DNA of 62,000 nt from positions 1,219,961 through 1,281,960 of the forward strand of contig NW_019091432.1 of the NCBI RefSeq assembly GCF_001949145.1. The letters run 5' to 3'. This document shows, one piece after another, positions 35,983-46,678 of this stretch (its first letter is position 1; every line of letters begins with the position of its first letter). The notes beneath the pieces were generated by a model. It was given only the letters and a program-made list of their open reading frames with translations. It was not told where the DNA came from and made no database searches. The DNA is from Acanthaster planci (Eukaryota > Echinodermata > Asteroidea > Valvatida > Acanthasteridae). The translations under genes and the position numbers were made by a program.

Positions 35983-36600
35983 TGAACACGGGTCGACACT
36001 TCTGGCTCGCGGTGTGTATGACACGTGTGCACTTATACTTATTTTGTTTGAGCGTCCAAAGCTATGAGGTATCTCATGCGTTGTGTTTGTAAAAGTACCT
36101 TTTTTTAATCTCTCATTTTAAGTCCTACTAAATTAATAAATTTTGACCGATGGAAATTCAATAACAACTTTCAAGTCCGCTTGCTTGTGTTTGGCACTAG
36201 GAAAATGTGGGAATGAACAGTTTACCCCTCATCTGAATGTGGAAATTCACACCACAAAATGAAATTTCATTGTCTTTATGTTGGAAAACAAGCTTTGTTG
36301 AAATGTAACATCTAAAACCAAATCTCGATGCATTTCATCCATTTGAAAACAGTGCGCTGAAAGGACTTTTTAAACTACATATTTAAATATTCGATGCGGC
36401 GGGATATCAATTTGATGCAGCGGCAAGATTTTATAACTCGCCGCAGCGAGATACAAACTCGCCGCGGTGAGACAGTAAGTCGCCGCGGGGAGATCAACTT
36501 GCCGCGGCGAGATAGTATCTCTAACTTTTTTCTTTTTTTGGCAAGTGGCCCTTATACGCTTCCGTACTTCAGTAAAGATATAAAGGAAATTTAGTTATTA
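35983..36600. repeat. Diverged duplication, copy 2, with GC-rich palindrome cluster
   Basis: Partner of 34495-35330 at an offset of roughly 1.45 kb. At 36395-36515 four successive segments of about 20-25 bp each contain a variant of CTCGCCGCGGCGAGAT, a self-complementary motif. Confidence 0.65.
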
Positions 36601-37843
36601 TCAAAATGTCTGGGTTGGACACTTTTTTTTAGGCAATTCTTACTGGCCTTAAATGGCACTATCGCCTTTGTATCGAGTACCATTTGCCTCCTCGTGTGTA
36701 CGAATTACCATGGACTCCTACAGAGAGCGCCGCAGAGACCCTCGCATAAAGTAAGGCAGGCCGGGCCTTTGTTCGAAGAATATAGTTCATGTGTTGTCCA
36801 AAGGCCAAACTTCACAATTCGATGTGGTAGATATCATAAAAGTGAAAGTTACGTCCATCTCATCAAAACAAGTGGATTATTCACCATTTTCACCAATGCA
36901 TTGGCTTACTGGGAAAAATATTAAACCCTTCGCATTATCTGTCGACATAACATACCTGAAACACTGTTTCCCAGACCAAGCAAGACAATAGAAATTTCAG
37001 TTTGCACATTTCACACAAATGAATATTGAGTTAACCCCCCCCCCTTTAAATTTCATTCGGACCTTGCTTAAATGATGTCACAGTGCCTTAATCTGAAGTG
37101 TTACAAATGGGTTTTGACATGCGATTTTTAAACAACAGTGCACGGTGAAGTATGACAGAAGTAGAAGCCGTCAATGTATTATTAATTTGAAAGTATAGTT
37201 TGCTCCTTTTTATGGCAAACACATGGTTTAGGGTCATACATTTCACAATTGGGTAAAATTGATCATAGGTTGGTTTCAGTGTTCCTTTTTTGCTTGGACA
37301 CCATGCACACAAAAATGTTATTTCCTGAAATGGTTTGTCTAGTAAACCTTCTCATTCCAGCCACCAAAAAAGCATGCATGATAGTAATGAGCGATTCGAC
37401 CTGTCGGAGTTTATTTGTACTAATCTCTAATACGACCTAATGATTAAACAAGGGACTTGTGCAAGCCTAGTGTACTTGTACTTTGTCCAGCCAAGATCCG
37501 CTTCCTGTATACTGTATCCTGTGTTGCGTGAAAGAAATTTGGGGAAAACCCCATTGACTACTGAAAAGTATGACTCGTACAACCCATTTCAAAGAAAACC
37601 GAACAATTACATGTAATCTTATTTAGGTCTGACACGTTGAGGCCCCTGACACCGGAAATACATGCCAGTAATACATACTCGTAAAATGCTTGGGCACTTC
37701 ACACGTCACACAGACAACTTAGATCACCCGCTTAAACTCAGCAGTAAATGTGTGGCGAAGGAATTATTCTTATTAACCCTTATTCACATGTCAAAAGGAA
37801 AGCTTTAGTAACTGAAAACATCAATTAAGTGTATGTGAATAAA
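36601..37843. other. Upstream flank of the caspase gene
   Basis: No coding exons recognised. A poly-C run lies at 37037-37046. A 5' untranslated exon of the caspase may lie here but cannot be defined. Confidence 0.4.
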
Positions 37844-40508
37844 ATGCGTGTTTCTGACACAATCAGTGTTTCTGTTGGTTGTGGGGATGGAAGCCTTCAC
37901 GCAGAGGGTAAGTTTTGACTTTGTTGGATATGAGAATATTCGTTTAATTACTTTGTACCGGCCAAAGTTCCAGAAGAATTTCATTCTTATCGTAACACAT
38001 CTTTCTTTGAAATAGTTAAAAGTGTCGACAAAGACGAACCGTCTACAGATCACATCAAAGACGAGCTGAAAAATGATCTCGTAACACATCCTGGCTTTGA
38101 TGTCTTGGATGCGGCTACCAAGGCAACTAGTAGGTCTACCGCTCATGCGTCAACTTCAAAACTGGAAAACGCGCTAAGGTACTTAATTAATGAAACTTAT
38201 CTGGAAGATTGTTTTGGAGTTGATGTGATCATGGGAGTATAATCTCTTTGGACTTTTTTTGGTAGGATTATATGATTCCGGCATGTGTGTACCATATTTA
38301 ATTCTTTTCCAGTTGTTATCGTACAGGTAATACCTATGACTACCAAAAGATTGCAACCCTGTCAATCATAAAAGCAAAAAATAAGGTTTTGAGAATTTTT
38401 TTTCTGACTATTCATTCGGACAGAAACTTGAACGTTAACGAATTATCAGCAGAAGATGACGACGAGAAGCTGTCGCCAAGCAGTCGATCAGCGGGCTACA
38501 CTTGCCAGCGCCAGGACATCACATCCGACTTCCAGTACGACATGTCTCACAGAGCACGTGGCAAGGCGGTCATCGTCAACAACGTCAATTTCGCGCCAGA
38601 AACGGAGATGGGCGAACGAACGGGAAGCGAAAAAGACGCAGACGAGTTAGTCGATGCTGTGCGATCACTGGGCTTCAGCACAGAAAGATACAGCGACCTG
38701 ACACGCCTTCAGCTCCTGCGCATTTTTCAAAATGGTGACCATTGCCAAATATTTCTCTCGGTCGGAATTGTATGTTCTTTTCACAGTCAGTGCGAAGGGA
38801 ACGAGGACACCTCGCAGTACATGTGCATTACAGACCCTTTCCCCACCCAATGCCCATTACCAGTAACTTTTTTTTATCACTAATCTTCACTCAAGGCTTT
38901 ATGTACCCCCTTCCTTGTTTGTGTGTTTGTTGTTTGCTCAACTGCTCGCTGGTTTGTTAATTTTGGTTTTTGTAGGCGCATCAGTTTGAAGACACGAATG
39001 TCTTTCTTGGCATATATTTCAGTGTCTGCAGAAGATCACAGCGATGTCGACTGTTTCATGTTCTCCATCATGTCACACGGTGCAGATGGAGGAGTAATAT
39101 ACTGTACGGACGGTGTCCTGTGCCTGGAAGAACTCATACATGAGTTGCGGGGAGATCGATGCAAAACACTCATTGGAAAACCCAAAATCTTTTTCATTCA
39201 GGTAAGCAAGTGTGGCATATAGGTCGACCCACGGAGTTGGAACTCAGATATTTTGTCCACAATCTCTTCTTTTGGGTTCAGTAGTCCACTCCGACGAAAA
39301 ACAATGAAACTCGTTCGCAGTGAGGTACCGTATTACAACCAATGTTCAAGTATCGCTATTTTGAACTTCGGCTCGCATAGATCTTATTTAATCTGCCAAA
39401 ATCACAATTTAATCATGCAATATCACTGCGGGCTTTCACATTTGCTGGGCTTTTGAAATCAACGATTAAGTTGCATAGGTGTACAGTTTTGACAGAAAAC
39501 AGAACTTTGTCCATGGCCAGGTAGCAAAACGGAATTTCGAATTAATTTACAGGTGTCAACACATTAATCAATTACTAAGAATTACTAAGTCTCTTTGTTG
39601 ATGAATAAACAGAAGTCTGTTTTTGGCAGGCTTGTCGAGGGGAACGTCTTGATTGCGGAGTTGAACTACCCAGTGAGGACATCACTGACGAAGTTGACAG
39701 CGGTGGAACACGTCTTAGTTCACTAGTCATTCCTTTGGAGGCGGATTTTCTTGTTGCGTATTCATCACCACCTGGTAAGTCAGGGGAGCGCTGATGTATT
39801 AACTCCGATAAATCAAAATTTAGATCGTGTATACAAGAAAGCTTTACAAGTTAGGGTAATAATGTACAGGATCTATAAATCTGACCAGACCATTTGTGCG
39901 AACTTCTGCACTGCAGCACAGACAACGTGGACGTGCCGTGTGACGTCATATCGATACAGGCAACCCAAACATTATTTTCAGTACCTTTTGGGGCGTGATT
40001 TGGGATAAAACTCGTATGCACTAAATCTGATGGCAAAGCTATTCCAAGAGAAATACATGCAACTCAGAAGAGAGTCATTGCTGAATGTCCACATCGCGTA
40101 ACCACAACAACCAATTACTGTTTAAACGAATTGTCACATTGTCTTATTCCCACAGGTTTGAACAAAAGGAATACATTTCAATGCAAGTTTTCATTACCGA
40201 AGTACAGCTGAAAGCGGGTTATCAATTGGTAATTGTTTTTGGCTGTTGAATACTCTCTTTTGTGGACAGGTTACTTCTCCTGGCGAAATGTCTCTTCGGG
40301 AGCATGGTTCATTCAAGCTTTGATCAAGGTACTGAAGGATCACGGAAATTCCCTGGAAATCAACCAGCTTCTGACCAGGGTAAACCACGAAGTCGCCTAC
40401 AGAAACATCTCCAACTCCAGCATGCCCGACTTTAACAAGAAGAAACAAATGCCATACTACACGTCCACGTTGACTAAAGAACTTTACTTCGCTTCTCACA
40501 AAAATTGA
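37844..40508 (+). CDS. Executioner-type caspase (caspase-3/7-like), complete
   Basis: Cytosolic cysteine protease cleaving after aspartate in apoptosis. Six exons: 37844-37907, 38016-38178, 38424-38734, 39023-39201, 39630-39774, 40270-40508 (TGA). They total 1101 bases, 366 residues, and all joins keep frame. Residues 1-118 form an acidic, Ser-rich prodomain with no clear CARD or DED. The p20 part begins near ARGKAVIVNN (120-129). S1-pocket and catalytic residues are all present: Arg141, His198 (SHG), Gln239, Cys241 in QACRG, Arg293 in SWRN. The intersubunit linker has ITDEVDS, with DEVD at 259-262, where human caspase-3 has IETD. The p10 part ends LTKELYFASHKN, as in caspase-3. The ATG at 37844 is the first after an in-frame stop; exon 1 is the least certain. 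The exon 3 donor (gtgacc) is weak but the join restores the conserved sequence. Length exceeds human caspase-3 because of the prodomain. Confidence 0.93.
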
Positions 40509-40918
40509 ATCTTATTCTCTCCAACGTTTTTTGTGCCATTCGGAATCATGAGTGGTCCCAGTCAGAGTTGGCAGCAGGACATTTTTGCAAGTCCATGTCC
40601 AGTCACAAGTCAACGGCTGGTAAACACAGGTCAAGCCAAAAGTCACATCATTAGCGACCCGAATCCGACTCAGTCTAAGTCCCATGACTCAAGTCAACAA
40701 CTCTGGTCCCGGCCTGCAGGTCAGTAGGGTTACCCCACAGAAAAAAATGTTGGAGGGGAAAGAGGAGGCCATTATTTAAAATATATTCAGATAAGTGTAA
40801 TATTTAAATAACTCCACAGATTAAATAATTTGCAAAGAAATACATCAAATATTCTGATAAATAAATGAAACATTAAATTGCAGGAAGGCTCACAAAAGCA
40901 TCTTTATACGATTTGAGG

Positions 40919-40924
40919 AATAAA
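40919..40924 (+). terminator. Candidate polyadenylation signal of the caspase gene
   Basis: AATAAA about 410 bases after the stop codon; another AATAAA lies at 40860-40865. No direct evidence of use. Confidence 0.35.
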
Positions 40925-41914
40925 TCTTGACTTGCATTTTAGCAATTTGCTAAATTTTCCTGGAAAAGCATTCATGCATGGTTTAATGATCTAGAGAAAA
41001 GTGATTCTTATTGAAACATTTAAAAAAAACCTTATTTATGCCTTCTATAAACTATTGTGTTTAGGAAAATATTCTCAAGTAGTTTGTTGAATCGCAACCT
41101 GAAACTGGCGATCGTGTGGGACGGGAGGGATTGCCCCCCCCTCCCATGCACAAAGACACTTTTAGTTTAAGCGCTAACATTTTGGCAAAACATTGGGGCC
41201 TCTTTACGGGTGAAAACAAGATGGAAAATTGCTTTACAAAGTAGAAATCCACGTTAATTTACCCCCGACTAAAACATGTTTACAACTTCACTTTTTTCAC
41301 TCCGTTCGAGAACAGGGGTTAGGTTTACTTAAAATAATTGAGGCATTTAAATATTTTTAGTTCTTTGTGCTTGTTCGTGAGGTCTAGGCCTACAATCGAG
41401 GAATTAATGGATAATCAATATTTATACGCCGTGCATTGCAGTTTCTGGTTCCATGTTAGTTGACGTTTCTTTCGTTTCCTTTCCAGTTTTTACAGTAACT
41501 ACCAGTGAATATTTTGTATTACAAAGCGGCCGGTAGTGATCATAAATTGGACCTAATGTTGTTATTCTCACGGACTGTTGGTATCTTTGCCATTTTCCAA
41601 GGAATATAACAGGGAATAAATTGTCGCTAATGTCGCTAACAAACTGTCGCTAATACTGTGTGGTTTGTTTCTCACTTTCTGGCTCGGGACGTCTTAGCTC
41701 TAAACACTCTAAACATGCGCGACAGTTAATTTACTGAATCGACGCGGGAACAGGCAATTTACATTACATGTATTTCGATGTGTGCGAAGGGGGCACTGGG
41801 GCCAGTGACGTAGCACCCCCCCTCCCCACAAATTCCCGGTGGCCCCAAGGTATCCCTACTGGAAAAAAAAGGATGAGTGGGCATTCAACAAATCTGCCCC
41901 CAAAAGCATATCAC
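40925..41914. other. Stretch without a supported gene
   Basis: AT-rich spacer with C-runs near 41134-41143 and 41817-41822. Open frames are short. Confidence 0.45.
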
Positions 41915-43536
41915 CGAAAGCTGACCCCCCCAGATGCTGGTGTCCCCTTTGTGCCCCCCCCCGTAAATCCTAGCTACACCACTGCCGCGACTGGGTCTCA
42001 ATTTCTGGAGGGAGACATTCAGTGGGTTCGGTCACACGAGCAGATATTTTCGTTCTCTTATTTCTGAGCGCCGGGCAAACAGGATGGGGGAACATGCCTC
42101 GAGTGGGTTCGTGCCCCGTCCCTCCATACACACGATGTACACTCCTCGCTATTTTGGTCGTACTCGTGCTGCTCACACACATGAAACAGTTTGTATACTT
42201 TTATAAACGGAAATAACTTAATTTTCTATTACAGTCTCCGATTTCTCAAATAAATTTGCGATGTGTTCACAGGTCAACATTGAAGTCGCTTTCACCGTAG
42301 ACCTGGGCCGTTTTCCAATACTCAACTTCGGCTCCGTCTCAGGCTTCAACTGTTTTTTTACTACCTGACTTTGAAGCTGTAAGCGCACTAATTAGTCTAA
42401 TAGTGCCACAAAACATCATATAAGATGCAAGAGAGCAAAAAATTACAGTAATCTAAATTGATTTAAACGCTTCAGGCCCACAATCGGGGATTGGTTTCGG
42501 GGACGAAGCCTGAACGGAGACGAAGTTGAGTATTGGAAAACGGCCCTGGAGGAATATCCTCCAGGTATTCAAGTTGCTCAGTTGACTTTTTGAGAATGCC
42601 ACGTGTATCGGTTCCCTGATAGTGTGCCTGATATCCTGCCCAGACATTCCCATTGTAAATACCAGCTGGTTTACCAGTGAAGTAAATAGTCGGGTGCATT
42701 CTTCCGATTGAGTGCGCCTTAAAGCCGTATCCAAAACAGGCATTGTCAACTACGGCTATGTCAACCTACCGCAGTGTGCCAATGACGAAATTCAAAGCCT
42801 TAGCCTGATTGGGATCCGTGCACAGGGACGACTGATGATGAAGACTAGCTAACGTACATGTACATGTCACACTGGATTTGACCTGAATAAAGAAGACCTT
42901 GTCGACGTGTATCGTGTATGTAGTGGTTGAAGTGATCGTTTGGAACAATTTATCTCATTTTCACCTCATGTAAACAAGACAATTTTGGGTGAGTACATCC
43001 AGTATAAGTAAGTTTGAATGTCAGTGCTGCCTCTGAAATCTGGTGATGTTCATATGTTCTTCCACTTAAGTTCCATGTTCCAACTGTCATGACTTAATTG
43101 CATGATGACTGTCATGACTAGACTGTCTGACTATTCCTACCTGACCGTACGCGTAGGCACAGTCATAACACAGTCATCCTGTCAATGTCATCATGGATGG
43201 ACATTACAGGTTGCACTACACCAAATACGCGCCCATAGAAAACAATGCAAAATCAGACCGAAATAGCGCCGCTTGTTGACTCTCGGGAAGAGGTCGGCCT
43301 CCGGTTTTTCACTGGAAATTCAACAGAATTGTATGGCCAGAACTTCACTTTTCATTTCGGTTTTATCGGGGTTAGCCACCCAATTGCTTTTTTATTTGCC
43401 TTTCCCGGAAGATACCCCCAAAATAGCAGTAAAACTATGCGCACAGCTCTAAATGTAGCTGCCCGCCTCTATCCAAAATAGGCTCACAGGTCTACGTTGG
43501 GGCTTTTTGTGAAAGAAAGAAATGCCCAAACTGAAA
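41915..43536. repeat. 1.6-kb tandem duplication, unit 1
   Basis: Nearly identical to 43538-45146, offset about 1.61-1.62 kb. Differences are scattered substitutions and small indels, roughly a few per cent by eye. Each unit contains one Harbinger-like MITE. No coding region is supported; the paired open frames in both units are shadows of the duplication. Confidence 0.9.
42306..42545. mobile_element. PIF/Harbinger-like MITE, copy 2
   Basis: Ends GGCCGTTTTCCAATACTCAA in inverted orientation at both sides, 240 bp, flanked by CTG on each side (42303-42305, 42546-42548), a 3-bp duplication like that of copy 1. Immediately to its right is a near-perfect short palindrome, CCTGGAGGA-ATA-TCCTCCAGG. 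Confidence 0.85.
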
Positions 43537-43537
43537 N

Positions 43538-45146
43538 AAGCTGGTAACCCCCCCCCCAGATGCTGGGGCCCCCTTTGTGGCCCCCCCCCCCCGTAAAATC
43601 CTAGTACACCACTGCCGCGACTGGGTCTCAATTTCTGGAGGGAGACACTCAGTGGGTTCGGTAACACGATCAGATATTTTCGTTCTCTGGGGGGACATGC
43701 CTCGAGTGGGGTCCGTGCCCCCTCCCTCCAGTTACACACGATGTACACTCCTCGCTATTTTAGTCGTACTCGTGCTGCTCACACACATGCAAAAACACAA
43801 GAAACAGTTTGTATACTTTTATAAACGGAAATAACTTCATTTTCAATGACAGTCTCCGATTTCTCAAATAAATTTGCGATGTGTTCAGATCGAGGTCAAC
43901 ATTGAAGTCGCTTTCACCGTAGACCTGGGCCGTTTTCCAATACTCAACTTCGGCTCCGTACGAGGCTTCAACTGTTTTTTTACTACCTGACTTTGAAGCT
44001 GTAAGCGCACTAATTAGTCTAATAGTGCCACAAAACATCATATAAGATGCAAGAGAGCAAAAAATTACGTAATCCAAATTGATTTAAACGCTTCAGGCCC
44101 ACCATCGGGGATTGGTTTTGGGGACGAAGCCTGAACGGAGACGAAGTTGAGTATTGGAAAACGGCCCTGGAGGAATATCCTCCAGGTATTCAAGTTGCTC
44201 AGTTGACTTTTTGAGAATGCCACGTGTATCGGTTCCCTGATAGTGTGCCTGATATCCTGCCCAGACATTCCCGTAGTAAATACCAGCTGGTTTACCAGTG
44301 AAGTAAATAGTCGGGTGCATTCTTCCGATTGAATAAATGCGGTGCGCCTTAAAGCCGTATCCAAAACAGGCATTGTCAACTACGGCTATGTCAACCTACC
44401 GCAGTGTGCCAATGACGAAATTCAAAGCCTTATGATGACTGATGATGAAGACTAGCTAACGTACATGTACATGTCACACTGAATTTGACCTGAATAAAAA
44501 AGACCTTGTCGACGTGTATCGTGTAGTGGTTGAAGTGGTCGTTTGGAACAATTTATCTCATATTCACCTCATGTAAACAAGACAATTTTTGGTGAGTACA
44601 TCCAGTATAAGTAAGTTTGAATGTCAGTGCTGCCTCTGAAATCTGGTGATGTTCATATGTTCTTCCACTGAAGTTCCATGTTCCAACTGTCATGACTTAA
44701 TTGCATGATGACTGTCATGACTAGACTGTCTGACTATTCCTACCTCCATGGTCTGACCGTACGCGTAGGCACAGTCATAACACAGTCATCATGTCAATAT
44801 CATCATGGATGGACATTACAGGTTGGACTACACCAAATACGCGCTTATAGAAAACAGTGCAAAATCAGACCGAAATAGCGCCGCTTGTTGACTCTCGGGA
44901 AGAGGATGGCCTCCGGTTTTTCACTGGAAATTCAACAGAATTGTATGGCCAGAACTTCACTTTTCATTTCGGTTTTATCAGGGTTAGCCACCCAATTGCT
45001 TTTTATTTGCCTTTCCCCGAAGATACCCCCAAAATAGCAGTAAAACTATGCGCTCAGCGCTAAATGTAGCTGCCCGCCTCTATCCAAAATAGGCCCACAG
45101 GTCTACGTTGGGGCTGTTTGTGAAAGAAAGAAATGCCCAAACTGTA
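43538..45146. repeat. 1.6-kb tandem duplication, unit 2
   Basis: Second unit, separated from the first by a single undetermined base at 43537. The units end alike (GCCCAAACTG) and begin alike (CCCCCCAGATGCTGG). Confidence 0.9.
43928..44166. mobile_element. PIF/Harbinger-like MITE, copy 3
   Basis: Carried along by the tandem duplication; same ends, same CTG flanks, 239 bp. It is not an independent insertion. Confidence 0.85.
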
Positions 45147-46485
45147 ACTACGGTCCCAAATTCATGATTTAGGCTTACAGAACTAGGGATGATACTCCTG
45201 CTTACGGCATGTCTTATTGTAAAAACCCCGTGGTATCACAAAATATTAATAAGCTCGCACGCAGAAATCCAGCGATTTGGTGGAATGCACCCTGCATTGG
45301 ATTCAGTCTCTCAGTCTGGTCATAAGCCTGCCATTCACGCTAGTTTGAGCACAGCTTGAATAACTCCCGCCAAGCACATTAGGAAAATATCCAGATCATG
45401 CCAGTGTTATGAGCATCTGAAGTTCCTCAAGCTTTCATATCTTTATTGATGATTGGCTTGGCCTACTAACATATAGGCCAAACTGAAAAAAAAAATTAGT
45501 CTGAGTGACTTGGACTCTGCATGTCCATTTAGATCCGGTATGGAAAGGACCCGACCCTACCCAGTCCGGAATTACACCAGGCCAGTATTCAGCCTGCCCT
45601 AGTCTGGTACACAGGCTTGTCTGACCTGTGGCCTTTGAAGTCAGTGAGGCGCATCAGTTTATTACCCCTAAGAAAGCAGCAAGAGCTGAACAAAAGAAAA
45701 CTTTAATACCGGATTGAAGCCCATAAAGCAAGAGTTGACCGAAGTGTTAATTCCTGCTGCTGGCTCAGATGGATTTGATTGTTTTGACTATTAACTGTGT
45801 GTACATTTTGAACGGGACTGAAGAAATATGCTCATCTTAAGCACGATCTCGTCTCAAGCATGCTTGACTGTATACATGTTTGTTTGTTTTTTTTTAGAAA
45901 AATGCACTAAAAAAGAAAATTGCATCAAAATGGGGCAGGGGATGATGTGATTCTACAAAATCAATATAAAATGGCCTTATTTATAGGCTTACTTGTAGAA
46001 ACGGATTCCTGTGTTTGTATATAGTCACCAGGTTCCCATCTTGATCCCCTTTTGTAAAGTCTGGTTGGCTCAGTGAATGGCAAAATTAGGGCTCTGGATG
46101 TTAGAATGCACCCGGTGGGTGCCTTCGTTTGTAGCGTTCTATTTGAGAGGTTGTAACGTTATGGGAGTTTGAATCCAGTTGCCTCACCTCTGTGTTTTGA
46201 TGTACAGATTACTTAATCTAGAATTTCATTTGTTTTCAAATCGGAGCTTCCTATCCAGCCATCACCTTGAACCTTTTGCATAAAGACCTATGCCCATGAT
46301 CAATGGAGTTGTTTTTAACTAAATGCAAAGTATATGTGCAGTGCACTTGTAAGGTAGAATTTGCCGTGTTTGGTTGCAACTGGCGAGTTCGTGATGGCTT
46401 GATAGGGCACTTCTGCTGAAAATAATCCAAGAATGTATGTTTCTTGCTTTGTTTTGAAATCCTGTGTCTGATCATCTTTTCCTAG
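45147..46485. other. Spacer upstream of the transporter gene, with a possible SINE
   Basis: No coding exon. At 46060-46190 a tRNA-like arrangement (TTGGCTCAGTGAATGG then GAGTTTGAATCCAG) suggests a decayed SINE. A putative acceptor (tttcctag) at 46485 could open the transporter's first visible exon. Confidence 0.4.
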
Positions 46486-46678
46486 ACCAGTTTAATACAC
46501 ATGCATCATCTTCTTCAAGTCGTCACCTTCCCAACCCTGGTTACCCATTCACAACAGAGCAGTCCTAACTTCTAAGTCCACCATTGCCTCCGATGAAACC
46601 TCACGGGATCCATACAGTCCTCACAGTAACATTATAGCTGGCAACAACCAGCTCACGGATACCGGTGACAAGAAAGAG

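Noticed and set aside
41970-44379. Paired frames on both strands at 42453-42749 and 44065-44379
   Set aside because: They recur only because the DNA is duplicated and they cross a Harbinger-like MITE; no family match.
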